DNA of 64,000 nucleotides from Raphanus sativus (GCF_000801105.2 NC_079512.1:23577848-23641847), one strand, 5' to 3'. Numbered from the stretch's first letter, positions 10,801-23,620 are shown. Notes: generated from the sequence alone by a model not told the origin. Program-made: numbers and translations.

Positions 10801-10813
10801 CTGAAAATGTGTC

Positions 10814-11488
10814 CAAATCTATAAAAAAAACTAGTCCAATATGGCTATTTCGTTTTGCGGTTAGTAGATACCTAGAGACTTAGAGATGTTAACTAGAACT
10901 AGAACTGTTTGTCGAAAATAGGTAGAACCGTAGTTAAAAATGTTTCTTGCGGTAAAAAGTAAACAAGAAAATCAAATTAGATTCTAGGGTTGACCATAGT
11001 AATGTGGTGCCTAATCAACTTCGTGCAGCCATATTTTATAGCGTAATATTTCATGTACACATTACTTCGTGTACTATGTTGAAAAGAGACTAATTCATAA
11101 AAATGATCTAACTTAACGTGGAAATGTATAGAGATGAATCATTAATTTTTGTTAGTGGCAAAAGCAAATCAAAAATATGTTAAACTTAGGACATGGTTGA
11201 AAATTAAAATCGAAGCTATATAAATATTGAAGGGTTGTAAGTAGTAACTTCTACAGAATCTTGGTTTATTTTGATTTGGTCTTTTGCAGAAAAGCAGAGA
11301 GTAGACTTTGAAATTACAAAATTGGTAAAATAAGATATTAGAGATCTTAAAATCCCCTACGTAAGGGGCCATTATCAATTAGATATGCATGGGTCCTTCT
11401 TCCCTACCGTACCCTTTATAAAATTGGATACTTGATTGCCTCGCCTTTTCCGCCTCCTATTTAGTAGTATTAATTGCAAAAAAAATTG
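10814..11488. other. Intergenic, no supported gene
   Basis: AT-rich spacer between the Helitron region and the Stowaway element. I see no recognisable gene. Confidence 0.4.
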
Positions 11489-11490
11489 TA

Positions 11491-11749
11491 CTCTCTGTTT
11501 CATAATAAGTGTCACTCTAATCTCATTTTCTTGTTACACAAAGAGTGTCACTTTACAATTCCAATGTAAATTATACTAATTTTCAGCTGAAAATTAATTG
11601 CAAACTACATTGATTTTATAAATAATTTTATTTATCTAAAATGCTATTGGTCAAAGAGGTATAATTAATTACAACTTACATATATTTCAACAACTTTTTT
11701 AATCTGTATGAAAAATGTCACAACGACACTCTTTAAGAAACGGAGAGAG
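11491..11749. mobile_element. Stowaway MITE (Tc1/mariner type)
   Basis: Termini CTCTCTGTTTCATAATAAGTG and the complementary CACTCTTTAAGAAACGGAGAGAG, flanked by TA on each side (11489-11490, 11750-11751). This is the standard plant Stowaway end (CTCCCTCYGTTTC). About 259 bp, AT-rich, no coding capacity. Confidence 0.82.
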
Positions 11750-11846
11750 TATTTGTTTTTTCTTTCTCTTATCAGCAATTATGTTGTCATTCTAAGCAAT
11801 ATCAGATTTCTTTAATTACTGGAGAAGAAACCAATCTTCTTTTTAC

Positions 11847-12556
11847 CTATACTATTAAAATAGATAATTATTTATGAATCTACCCCTAAAATTTCTAAGT
11901 AACTACAAAAATTGTCTGTACTTTTTCTCCAGTATTATTTGCAACCAATCAAAAGTCATTATTTTACAATTACATTAAAGAGTATTTAATATAATTCAGT
12001 TCTTAACCTTTTTGAAAATTTTGTTTCCTAAATTTTTGTATCATATCTTTCCAAAAAATCTTTCACATTATTAATAATTTGAAAGCATTTATAAATAAAT
12101 GAAACCTCAAAATAAAATCAAGTTGAAGTAACAAAAATGATTAAATCAACAACATCATAATACGGGTCTAAATTATCTTAACACCTTAAAAATAAAAACT
12201 TAATAACATAAACTAAATTTAATAAAAATTATAGAACATGTTTTGAAACGCACAAATGAATTTTTCAATACAAGCGTGTTGAAGATATTAAATATTTTAT
12301 TTAAATTTAAAAAATCAGTGTAAAACAAGTTTAACTTCGGTTTAGATAAACAAAATCATATTACAGGTTAGAATTATTCAGAGTCTTCTAAAATTTAGTC
12401 ATATTGGAAATAACAAAAATAATTCATATAAGTAAATTTAAAATAAATTTCATAAAAAGTTATATAATATAATTTATCAAAAATCATTTTTATTACGTAA
12501 AATAATTTTCCAACAAAAAATATACCCGCCCTTTTTAAGGGCGGGTCAAAATCTAG
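11847..12556 (+). mobile_element. Helitron, short non-autonomous
   Basis: The 5' end reads CTATACTATTAAAATAGATAA after ACC. The 3' end has a perfect hairpin CCCGCCCTTTTTAAGGGCGGG (about 12526-12546) followed by TCAAAATCTAG and a host T. About 710 bp with no ORF. The exact first base is uncertain by one or two positions. Confidence 0.72.
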
Positions 12557-13574
12557 TACACTATTAAAGTGTACTACTAACTTTTTTTTTTTGTAACTGA
12601 GTGAAAAGCAGTCATGTATGTAAGCTAGAATGAGAAGTAGACCAATTAAATCAGTATTTCTAATCAATTAAAATAACTTTCCTAAATATTGCAGTTTTGA
12701 AACAAATCTGATAAACTATATATGTAAATACTATATTATTTAAAATATTTCTATTTCCAATATTTTGTTTCTAATAATTAAGTTTCAGAAAATAGTAAAA
12801 ATATGATATACTTTAGGAAAATTTTGTAATTCAATATAAGCTAATAATAATTCATAACTAAACCGGTTTAAATATTCTACGTGAAAATACATTCAATTAA
12901 AGTAAAAGGATAAATTATTTTTAACGATTCATGTTAATTTTTATACATATAAATAATAAATTAAATGAAAATTATGAATTAACAAAAGTAATGTTTTAAA
13001 ATTTATTATAATTAATATTTTATACCACCGCAAACACAATAAATTGTCTATCTCAGACCAAAATTATAAACTGGTAATTTTTATTTATTATAATGTTTCT
13101 CGAATTCAAACTTTCATACAATATTGTATGTTTAAAGAAAAGGCATTTACATATGCTTTTGATAAATTTAATCAAAAATATTTTGACTTATAATTTATTG
13201 GGGGTCAAAGATATATAATACTATAAATGTTCAGTCTGACAAACCCATCGTTCAACATTTTGGGACAAATAAAAATCAATATTACGATGGTTTAATATAT
13301 TTTATTTTTGGAACTTTGTGTCATATTCAACTTGCATATTTTAAAGGAAAGCACTCTAGACTAACATTAAAAATTTAGTATCATTGATTAGATAATTGAC
13401 TAATTAACAATAATCAATAGACATATAGATAATCCAAGGACATGTGATTGGCTAAGTAACCCGTATCTTATATATAAAAAAACCATTAGTAACTATGATT
13501 AATATACAAAAATAAAACTGCATACAAATTATACGCAAAGGAAATATCAAAAAAATTATAATACTATTTATGAT
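12557..13574. other. AT-rich intergenic
   Basis: No gene seen. A 90-codon minus-strand ORF (12395-12667) overlaps the Helitron 3' end and has no family resemblance. Confidence 0.4.
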
Positions 13575-13584
13575 GTGTTTGGAT

Positions 13585-15499
13585 GAGAAATTAACACAAT
13601 GGGTCACTTTTAAGAATCTAATAACATTCTAGGTCACTTACAACTACCGAGGTAGTTTTTTGATGGTCAATTACACTCTTAACCTTTAGTCCATTTTTTT
13701 TTTTACAATTTTTTTGACTGCTAGTCGTCATCTCCGCGAACCTTCACGGGAGCAAGCTTCTCCATGGCGTCAAGTCTCCTCTCCCATGCTGTGCTCTGTT
13801 GTCGCTGCTGCAAGCCTCTCCGTCTTGTCTTGGTCGAGCTCGCGCTCTTCTGTCGTGACAGAACCACTACCGCCCTCCTCCTCTTCGTGGTTCAAATCCG
13901 AGATTGATTCGGAGCCATCCACCACAGGCTTTCTCCTCCAGGATATCTCAGCTCTCCGCGGTGCTCAGCTCCTCGTCGTCGGCATCGCGTAGGAAGAGAA
14001 AGCTCGATCTCCTCCAATGGAGATCTTTAGAGTATTTGCAGAACAAGTCCCTTGAGTTTTGATTCCTTTCACTTACGCCCCTGACTTTTCAAACTTGCAG
14101 AAATAAACTCTCATAACCAAGAGGAAGCTGATGCTGTTTATTCTACTGATTTGAAGCTGATGCTGGAGACAGGTGGAGAAGAGGAAGAAGAAGCTGAGTG
14201 GCAGATTCATATTTTGCAAAATGATACACATCTCACACGACCTGTTCAAGATGTGAAATGAAAAAAAAAAGACTAAGAATGAACATAGTTTTTTTGTACC
14301 TCTTATTCCCTGCTCTAGATTGGAAAAATGATATCAATGTTTGATTCAATACGAGCACGTAATTACATATTTAGAACATACCTCATGCTGCTTGCTCTAG
14401 ATTTCAAGGTTTACATGGTGTACACGTAGATATATGTGATCTTGTGTACATGTGGATAGAGTTTCAAAGATGTACATGTGGACACTACATGTGTACATGT
14501 GGACATAGATTTCTCTTGCTGCTTATAAACGCTTGTCCATAATAACTTGTACACAAGAGCACGTCTACATAGATATTTATTTTCATATCAGTTAGTATTC
14601 ATAACCCATTGTCCACTTTAACTTGTTCATGTGTACATTGGAGTTTACACTACTTTCTTAGCGACCAACAATATCAGTTCATTTTCTCAAGTTATATGTT
14701 TGTATATGTGTACAATCATTATTATGTACAATTGTTCTTGTTGGTGTACACATGTAATTTTTTGGCTTAAGAAATAATTCAGAGGAATTGATGTGGCTGT
14801 TGTAGCATAAACATTGCATACTACAGAAACTGTTGTGATAAGGTCGTACATCATAATCCCAGCATCTGCTAGACCAGGACTGGCACGCAATATCACAACA
14901 GAAAGGTCACCTGCAATGCAATACAATTCTCTGGCTAACATCAGAATATACCAAACAACAATCCTCTGATAACAAGTAACAAATTATATCCAAAATTGAA
15001 CAACCAGTAAGCAAATTCTACGCTTTAATAACATTATTTGATTATTGTTGAGACTAACAAGAGAATACAAACCAGAATCACTATCACAGGCAAATCGACT
15101 CCTCCGACGGAGTTACCAACCACCACTCTTGTTGATAACCCACCGAAGAAAGAGACAACGAAGATGGAATTCGAGGGGATTCTCTTCCGTGGCTGCCTAA
15201 AAAATTCAATGGTGATTTTGATACTGACGGTGATGGGGTTCAAATAGAAGATGTAGAAGGGAATAACAGGTGTAGGAGGAGACAGTTGAGGAGAAGGAGG
15301 AATAGAAGACGGAGGACGAGATCTGGGAAGAAGAGAGAAGATATGATTTCTTTTGCTTAGAGAAAAGAAGGATAGAATTGTAATTTGATATTTTTTTTCT
15401 TTTTTTGTAACAAAGTAAAGATTGCATAAAGTGTGTCGATAGAAATATGTGACTTAAGATGATATTAATAAGTAGAAAAGTGACCTTGTGTGTAATTTC
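13585..15499. mobile_element. Mutator-like element, probable Pack-MULE
   Basis: The insertion is flanked by a perfect 10-bp direct repeat, GTGTTTGGAT, at 13575-13584 and 15500-15509. The ends are inverted: left GAGAAATTAACACAATGGGTC, right complement GAAATTACACACAAGGTCAC, with GTCACTT repeats just inside each end. The interior is unlike the flanks. At 13724-13990 is a GC-rich coding-like block (open for 92 codons on the plus strand, ending LLQDISALRGAQLLVVGIA). At 14815-14945 on the minus strand is a block after an AG acceptor reading DLSVVILRASPGLADAG and then MMYDLITTVSV, which resembles an RNase PH-domain exosome subunit. No transposase is seen. Captured host gene fragments in a MULE define a Pack-MULE; the donor genes are inferred, not proven. 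Confidence 0.7.
14811..14941 (-). pseudogene. Captured exosome (RNase PH-like) gene fragment
   Basis: Minus-strand exon-like piece: after CATTGCAG it reads G-DLSVVILRASPGLADAGIM then MYDLITTVSV, followed by a GT-like site. The pattern S-x-x-LADAGI-M-x-DL is typical of RNase PH-fold exosome subunits such as MTR3/RRP41-like. It lies within the Pack-MULE, has no neighbouring exons of that gene, and is not expected to be functional. Confidence 0.4.
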
Positions 15500-15509
15500 G
15501 TGTTTGGAT

Positions 15510-17712
15510 TTATAGGTGGCTTTCGGTATCTCTCACTATAATCAATAATGGAGAACTTATTATTGTTACATTTTCTATATAGAAGATATGGTGAAGATTT
15601 TTCTCAACCCCTAAAGAAGATGTGGACTTTCTTGATTAGGCCAACTTAAAGTTTCATTGCGAAGATTTAATGTTAGTAAATTGACAGATCCAATGACAGT
15701 CACGTGGTCGGAGGGATTATCGAACTACGTGGTTAAACTTGATTTAGAAGGAACTGGATCTTGGAATGATCATCTTCATGGCTTTCCAAGTGATATAAGA
15801 GGTTGTTACGATTAACGAGTGATAAATCCAGTTTTAAAATTTTGAGTTTCTTCAGGAATCAAGAAGCCAATATAACTCATAACTTTTGTTAACTAGAAAA
15901 AAAATAATCTTAGTTGGATTTTTTAACCATATACAATCAACATGCTTACCTCATACCTGGGTGTATTTGGAGATATGTAGTTGTGAATCACTTGTGTATC
16001 TATACAGTTAAAACAGAAGTGATGATTTAATTTATGTGTGATTTTTCTATTCGGACTATCCATTAGAAAGTTGTTTAAATTAAATATTTTATAATTTAAA
16101 TATTCTAAAACAAACAAAAAAATAGATACTCCTATATTTTATATGAAATTGTATCTGAATAAAATCTTTAATATCCTTTTATTTATAATATAAATATATA
16201 TTTTATTTTTCATTAAAATAAACCTTTTAAATATTAAAATAATTTTTATTTATTTAAAATAAATGTATATTTCATTTTCATTTAAACAAAATTTTTGAAT
16301 TATTTATTTAATTTTTTATTTTTAAATAAATGTATATTTCATCTTAACTAAAATAAAAAATTTAAATATCTAATTAATTTTGTAATTATAACTAAACTTA
16401 TGTACAATTTCGTATAAAATTTACGATATTAATTTTAATATAATACTTTTCAATAAAAAATTGATCCTTAACCAATAAGATTTTCAATTTAAATTTTTGT
16501 ATCACATGATTTAAAATATGCTATCACTGAAATTTTTTTTTAAATAAATTAAATAATTGCATGTGAAATATAAAATTATTTGTTTTAAATTGTTATATTA
16601 AACAATTATAGTAATATGGTAAATATTTAAATTATATATAATTAATCATGTAAAACAAATAGTTGTGTATAAAATAATCATGAGCATGATTGTACGGGTC
16701 AATATGTAGTTTGTTTATTATTTACTTATTTGTAATTAGATTAAGGCTATGTATAGATACTAATTAGTGAAGATGGTATTGTTGGATGATCATGATTTAT
16801 CAACACTTGGGATACATTCGTGAGGAACAGAGATGTAGTAGTTATCACAAAATTGGATTGAATTAGAAAATTGTATTCTAAAAGAAAGAAAATTGTAACT
16901 ACCTTTAAGCTAAACGTAATATTTTGTGGCTGTGATAATATTAGATGATTTGCAAGTTGTTGAGATCGATCGTCGTATTATGCTTCTTCTTTTTTTATTC
17001 CTCGCGAGTGGCAAAAGGAGGCTATTCTTTAAGATCATTTAATGTCTTAAGCTAGGGATCACATGCGTCGCAACTTTTGTCTTTGCTTTATTGCCTTTAG
17101 TGAAATTGAGCCCTTAACCTAATCTCAATCTCTTTCTTTATCTCCTAGCTGCATTTTCTTTCTTCATATTCGACGAGCTTCGTATCTCATGTGATAGGTC
17201 ATGTGACACAGTCAATGTTTATATTATCCTAACTGTGTGTTTAGGAAAAAGACAAATTAAATTTTATAAACAATACAAAACTTTTCGTTGCATAGATTTA
17301 TAGCTAGCTTTTTTGTTTTTTGTTCAACTGATTTATAGACTAGCTAGATGCTAGATGCTGCTTCTTCCCACATACTCTTTTAGTTGTTGTTTTCTTAATC
17401 TGAATAGTCAAATTAAATATTAAAAATACCCAGTTTTCTGTTTTGTATATTTATATTGCTTACTTATTATTATCAAAAGTCTTTACCTGATTTTATGTCT
17501 TTTTTTTGCTAACTTACCTGATTTTTTGTCGGTATCACAAAATTAATGGCATTGTTTTATGACACTCGGACAAGTTGCAATTACCATATGAGACACATTT
17601 TTCCTAACACAATGCTCGAATTTTGATTTGTTAATAAGAAACTGTTCATAAGAAACTGTTCATAATAAGAGTTTGCCCAAACAAAAAGAGTTTAGAGTCT
17701 GATGGTTGTGTG
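15510..17712. other. Intergenic, no supported gene
   Basis: Spacer after the Pack-MULE. The stretch 15600-15830 is slightly GC-richer and could be gene-derived (GATCCAATGACAGTCACGTGG), but it shows no frame I recognise. From 16080 to 16700 the sequence is extremely AT-rich. Confidence 0.35.
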
Positions 17713-17720
17713 CGTGACTA

Positions 17721-18371
17721 CAGGGGCGGACCCAGAAAAAATAATAATATGGGGCACTAAATACATAAATATTTATATATTAAACAAAATTTAATAAATG
17801 AAATTAGAATATATTTTGTAGACATTAAAATTTACATCTTTTTGTTATAAAATAGGTCAAATAATTTATTTATATCGTTTTAAATATTAGTTCAAGTAAT
17901 ATTACAAAATTTCATACTGCACTTGATAATGTCATTATAAAAAACTGTTCATTTTGGTTTTTATTTTAATATAAATATTGGAAAAGAAATCCAAGAAAAA
18001 TGTTAGAGTAAAATCTAAATAACTACAATTATTTTGTCAAGAACTAATACTAAAAAGAATGAAAAGAAAGAAGTTATATAAAAATAGTTTTCAGTAGCAA
18101 ATTAAAACTATTTTTAAAAAGATGATTAATCGTGTAAATAAATATAGTTGAATGAACAAATACATATATAGTGTTTATTCAAGCACTCGATCTTGAATTA
18201 GGTGGGTCAGAGTTTTTGTTTAAGCAGTCGAACTTGAATTAGGTGTGGCACAATTAAGCATTTTAAGCAAAAGCGCTAAACATTTGTATATGTTTATGAA
18301 CTTACACAGGGGATTGATATTATTAGTATGTGGCATGTGCCACACCCCATTTGTATATAGGTCCGCCCCTG
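17721..18371. mobile_element. hAT-type non-autonomous element
   Basis: Termini CAGGGGCGGACC and GGTCCGCCCCTG are perfect complements. The flanking octamers are CGTGACTA (17713-17720) and CGTGATTA (18372-18379), an 8-bp duplication with one mismatch, as expected for hAT. The interior is AT-rich non-coding. GAACTTGAATTAGGTG-like sequence is repeated directly near 18190 and 18230. Confidence 0.78.
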
Positions 18372-18560
18372 CGTGATTATGTTACTTATCGACTCTTACG
18401 CGAGTTTGCTCAGGGTTGCTTAAGAGAATAGAGTAAATGCATCAGAGTTTGATGTCTAGGAAGATAACTCTGGAACCTTGTACATTGGTGCCCATGCTTG
18501 AAGCTTATGCGTACTTTGTTGTATCTGGAAAAATGTAGGAAACTAGTGACAAGATTCTAA

Positions 18561-18867
18561 AAGCATCGTTAGTGGTAAGAGACTCATATAATAGCAACCG
18601 CATTAGTGGTTCACCAGACTTTTTCGCACAAGTTCCAAAAAAATAAAATATTAAAATAAGGTGAATTTGATGAACCCGCGTCGCAAAAGCTCTTTCTAGT
18701 GATACCGTGTCGTCACTGTTTTGCGGACCCCATGCCACGTGGTGGCCCGCGATTGGACCAATATTAGTTTTTTTTTTTTTTTAGAAAAGTCAAACGAAAA
18801 ACAGAATAAAATAATTAAATTGAAAGCATAGGAACTCAAGCCTTGCAGTTCGCGAATGCGGATGCTC
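18561..18867. mobile_element. Tourist-like MITE (PIF/Harbinger)
   Basis: A TAA duplication flanks it (18558-18560, 18868-18870). The right end is GCGGATGCTC (complement GAGCATCCGC) and the left AAGCATCGTTAGTGG. The pattern belongs to the abundant GAGCATCC/TAA MITE family of crucifers. About 307 bp. Confidence 0.55.
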
Positions 18868-18870
18868 TAA

Positions 18871-19940
18871 GTCTCTTACCAATAGAATAACAGTATTTTT
18901 GATTAAGTTTGGTTAAACAATTTAATTTACAATCACATTTATAAAATGTTTAAACCAGTGAAATGTACTCACATGTATTAAGATTCATCCAGTTTATTTA
19001 TTTTTTTGTAAAAATTCTTTTGAGAGACCCATTTCACTCTTTCATATTTTTAATTCTCTTCATAATTTTACTTTTACATTGAGAGATTCTCAATGAAAAT
19101 GCTCTAAGGTTTTGGATTTGTCTTGATGAGGGTTTATAAAAATGTTATCTAATGTTCACATTGATGACCTCATGTTATCGAAGCTGGATGATTTGGGTGG
19201 TGGCATTCATAGGACCGATCTGGCTTGGTGTCTCAGGCTTCTGTGTCATGTCCGTCTTGTGAGTCAAAAAGTTTTAGATTATATTGGGATATACTGAAAA
19301 TTATGCAATAGTTATGGACTAAGATTGTAAATATTCATTGTGAAAGATGGGTGATTTCACGAGCGATGAACTGTTACACTTCGAGTTACTAAGGAAACAT
19401 ATGAAACTTGATCTTGACTGTAGGAATTGTCTTAGACTTGAGTGCAGCTGCGTTCAATGGTACTGATTCATGAGTTGGAAAAATATTGGGTTTCTGATAT
19501 ATGACCAATGTCTTATTCTTTTTTTTTTCTTTGATAAACCCTCCGACTATTTGGTCGGACCCATAAGAAACACATTTAGTTTAGTGCTATAGGATAGATT
19601 CACCAAAAACATATATCATATTGTCTAACATGAGTTTGAATACATTACGACTAATGTCAAGACTACTGGGCTACCATGTAAATCATTTGGACCGAGTCAA
19701 GATCCAGACTGGTCAAATAGAAACAACTTAGTTTCCACCGGAAATATAAATCAAGACACCAAATATGTCTGTGTTCCAAAAAAAGACACTAAATATGTAA
19801 TTTAGCTTTAGATTTTCTTAAAACATAGGTTGCTGAAAGAAACAATTGGGTAAGAATTCGTGAAGATATCATCCAATTACTTATCATAGAGAAATAAAAT
19901 TTCCAAGGCAAAGCGTTATTTGTGGAAATCTAAATTAAAG
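18871..19940. other. Intergenic with gene-like remnants
   Basis: Low-copy-looking stretches at 19140-19480 carry coding-like composition but no frame I can place. They may be decayed retrotransposon sequence connected to the Copia fragment that follows. Confidence 0.3.
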
Positions 19941-19944
19941 TGAC

Positions 19945-20440
19945 TCAATCTATTGTGTAGAGCTGGCGTAGTAGATAATTAGATGGCATATGTGTTAAAA
20001 AGAGCTTTAGGAGTGAGTGTAGAGGAAGACCAGTGTCTCGCATAAGTGAACTTATCCAACATAGCTCAACCGCAGTATTGGATAGTGATAAGTACTCTGC
20101 TTCCGTACAGAATCGTGACGCTGTTGGCTGGTTTCTTGCATACCAAAAGATATGATTTGACCCCAAGAATGTAAAAGATCACCAGTGATCTTCTTGTTTT
20201 CCACATCCTGTCTAGTCACTGTAAGCTAAGTGTAAAGTATGTCTCAGATGTGATTGTCAGATCCACATGAGACGTTACTTTCAAGTATCTCAATATCCAC
20301 TTCTGAACTGTGAAATCTGCAACCATATAGGAACACACATATTTTGACCAAAAAAAAAGATTAAAGATAAATTGTATATTTGGATGCGTTAAAATCAAAC
20401 ACTGAAACAAACTTCTGAAGTTTTTTAAGATGGAAACAAA
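19945..20440 (-). pseudogene. Ty1/Copia retrotransposon RNase H/RT remnant
   Basis: Read on the minus strand: 20410-20216 gives TRPDIQF-like HPNIQFIFNLFFW and VADFTVQKWILRYLKVTSH, the end of the Copia reverse transcriptase. 20166-19945 gives FWYARNQPTASRFCTEAEYLSL and ELCWISSLMRDTGLPL, the Copia RNase H core (usual W-x-S-K-x-Q-x-T-x-S-R-S-S-x-E-A-E-Y). The order is correct, but stops and frameshifts separate the pieces and no LTRs are recognisable nearby. Confidence 0.7.
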
Positions 20441-20825
20441 TCAGAATTCTAAATTGGATTGGAATTCTATGATTAACGTGAATAATAAGTTAATGGGATC
20501 ATTCAAACCACAGTAACTTAGAGCATTCTTTATAAAGTCCTTTGCAAAAGGAAAAAATAGAAACAAAAAGGGGCAAAATAAATCTACTTTCCAAATATAG
20601 AAGACTACTACACCATTTCATTTTTACATGAAATCTTCTATATTTGGTTTACATGTTTTGTACATGATATAAGACTCAGTGTTGTGTGTGTCCTTTCTCT
20701 TCTTCCCCCGAGACGCAGAAACCTCAGGGGTGAGAGCGCTCATGGAGGTGCCGCAAGTCTTTAAGCTTCCCTACCAATGGAAACCGAGCAAAAGTGTTGA
20801 TTCTGATTTCTAAGGACACAAAAAC

Positions 20826-23108
20826 TTAAGAGGTCTCTAAAAATGGAACCAATTGGGAGCAAGGCATTCTTATGGGAGAGAATACAACAGTTAGTCTGGC
20901 GTGATCTGAGAGAGAGTAATTTTCTGGCCACACTCCTTTCTCCACTTCAGGAGGAAACAATACTGCGTTCTTGACGCTGAAACCAACTGTTTGTTCTTGG
21001 TTACCTTTTGCATCTCCGTCCTCGGCATCTCTTTGTTCAGTCCACGTCGGATTCCAAATTCTTTGCTGCAATGAGTTACATAAACAACTGAGTAACATGT
21101 GTGTGTGTTACATAAAACTACTATATCGGGATCTATATAGCTTAACAGTCATCTACTAAAAAAAAACAGGTTTTAAAGAGAAGAGTCTCACGCGGAAACG
21201 TTACCTGAAACTCCTTGTAATCGAGAAGACCGTTTCCATCGCTGTCAGCTTGAATCCACAGATCCTTGATCTCTTTTGTCGTGAGTTCATTGCAATGACC
21301 CGTTAGATTGAGCTATACAGTTGAAGAGAAGCATTTCAAGAAAGAGAGAACGCTGTTAGACGGTCCTAGGGATTGTTGAATTGCGTTAACAGAGTCAATG
21401 TACCTGCCGAAGAGTCTCGCAGAAGCCCATGAATGTAATGTGGTCACCATCATTGTCGGTTTTAAGAAAGGCAAACGCATCTTCAGCTGTTAGTGAAGCT
21501 CTTCTCAGTAGATACTGCAAAATCAAAATGCTCAGATGTTACATGGAGATTACTTGAAAACAACTCTGTTCTCGGAAATCATTTAGACAAGAATAGCGAA
21601 ACAAAAGACTTCCTTGGACAGTAAAATGAACCAAAACGTGAAATATATTGTGATGAGAGAAAGGTTAAGGAGTGTCTCACCCTGAACATGCCAAACACTG
21701 CCTCACTCCAACTTGTTTTAAGAAGCTTTCTATACCGATTTGGATTCAGAAGCCATATGAAATCGACAGCGCATATGTTACCCCGGTGATTCCTATGGCT
21801 TACCCACTGTAAAAGCCAAAAAAAAAAGATGGCAACAGAGTTTCAAAAAACCTTGATCACAAATTCAAAACATCACCAAAAATCTACAGCATTATACCCA
21901 AAAAAAAAAGTATTATCCAAATGAAATGAAGAAAAGAAAGTGACCTTTTGAGATTCAGAATCTGTGTAACGATGAGCAGTGTCGTAAGAGGAGACAAAAC
22001 CCTGTGACCTGAGAAACTTGTAGACGTGTCCTCTCTTACTTCCGTTCCAATCTCTGCCCACAAAGACAAACAGAGCCAAGCACAGAAAATTTTCAGTTTT
22101 TTTTTTGTTTTTTAGATGTAACAAATGTAAACAAAATGCAGACTTTATAATTACCCGCAAAGTATAATAGGCATAGGACTGAGATTAACTTCTTGCTGAT
22201 AAGATTCAACATACTGAAGAATCTTATAAACCTATAAAAAAAAATCAAAAAAAATCTTAATCAGAAAGATGCAAATCATCATCAACACCAACAAAAGATA
22301 TTTGAAGTATTGTTATATACCTGCTGCAATCTTACAATAGAGAGCGTAGAGTCATGAGGAAACAACAAATGAGTGTTGACGATCAAAACTTGCTGATGAG
22401 CATCGTACTGAGAGTAAGGAGGAACTAACTCTACATGTAGCAACTGCGCGACTCTGTCACCACAATCGTTGAAAAGCAAATCTCGAGAGTTCACAACTCT
22501 GAAATAGTCCTTATGAACAGCCGTAAGCAAACCTGACATTTTAATAGAATGTTAGGATAAAGTAACCTTAAATCAATACTATTAAAGGTTAACGTCAATT
22601 AGTTTTAAGTTGGAAGCCTCTAACAAACTCTAATCTAACTGTTTTTTTTACCGTCACCTCTAACAAACTCTAATCTAACTGTTTCTTTTTTTTACCGTCA
22701 CCACGATTGTTGGTACGGGCGAGTTTGAAACAGAGGTAACCAGCGTCACCGAGTCTCTTCTCGTACAAACGAACAAGCTCTTCGTTCCCTACCCAAAATT
22801 CCTAAAAAAAAATCACATATCATCATCAACATTAGCAAGAGAGAATCAAAACACACAAAAAGGGGATATGAGAGAGAAGGAACCTGGAGACATATGATTG
22901 AGGACCTCTCGTAGAGCAACCAATCGAGGATTCGGTGATTCCTCCCCATCCAGTACGATCGATTATCGCTTTCGCGGAGGCTTTGATCGTTTAGGGAGAG
23001 GCGTTTGTAGATGGGAGCGAGGATGTTGAAAGTAGTGCAGGAGATGCAATCTCTTATTATGGATGATGATATTGCGTAGCTTCCTATCTTTGATATTCTC
23101 CTCTTCAT
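20826..23108 (-). CDS. Calcium-binding endonuclease/exonuclease/phosphatase family protein
   Basis: Nine exons on the minus strand: 22884-23108, 22696-22801, 22321-22532, 22155-22231, 21945-22053, 21681-21806, 21404-21514, 21205-21312 and 20826-21065. They splice in frame to 437 aa. The N-terminal half is an EEP (exonuclease III-like) fold: TTFNILAPIYKRL near residue 25, an ICLQ where the catalytic Glu is usually seen (next exon starts EFW), NTHLLFPHDS, a CGDWNGSKRGHVYKF motif around residue 205, and SLSDHARLTVVF near the C-terminus. Two EF-hands are inserted before the last EEP strand: DNDGDHITFMGF and DSDGNGLLDYKEF. The deadenylase-like EEP fold plus EF-hands matches Arabidopsis AT5G54130 by memory. 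The substrate is unproven; phosphoester hydrolysis under Ca2+ control is inferred. Intron 2 contains a tandem repeat of the donor region. Confidence 0.85.
22613..22700 (-). repeat. Tandem duplication around the intron 2 donor of the EEP gene
   Basis: A unit of about 40 bp (CTCTAACAAACTCTAATC through TTTACCGTCA) is present twice in direct orientation, 22617-22656 and 22657-22700. Read in the gene sense, the donor context TGACGGTAAA therefore occurs twice, once at the true exon 2 end and once inside the intron. Confidence 0.75.
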
Positions 23109-23109
23109 T

Positions 23110-23620
23110 TTTTTTCTTTCTATTGAACCAAATTTACGAACGAAGAAGAAAAGGACGAAGAATCTCGAAATCGTCGCGACCGCCTTCTCTCTGATTATCT
23201 CTCGCCTTTTTTTCTTTCTTTAGTTAACTATAGATTTATTAACCCAAAATTAGAAACTTTAACGAAGCTATATTAGTTTTATCTTTCTTGCTCTCTTCTT
23301 CCTCATGAGCGTATACTATATGGTTCGTGTGTGCATGTGTATTTATAGTGGCGAAGCACTCTGTTATCGTATATGTAGTCCCATTGTAATCTAATGAAGT
23401 TGGATATTAAATATTTTATTTCCAGAATTTGCTCGTTGGTCAGAATAAAAATAATAATAGTTTTGTCGTGTCAAGCTTTTGATGATGAATATTTTGCTTT
23501 CGATCGAGGGCATAATCAATGGGCCGCCCATATTTATTCCTTTCGGCCGTCAATGAAATTGTGATACGTTTTGTTTTTGTTTATTTATTAATTATTAGTA
23601 ATGTCTGCATTTTTTTATTA
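23110..23620. other. Promoter region and upstream spacer of the EEP gene
   Basis: A pyrimidine-rich leader region lies upstream (right) of the ATG at 23108. Beyond it is spacer with no gene seen. Confidence 0.35.

Noticed and set aside
14687..14941. 84-aa minus-strand ORF as an intact gene
   Set aside because: Only its first third resembles a known family and it lies inside a Pack-MULE, so it is treated as a captured fragment.
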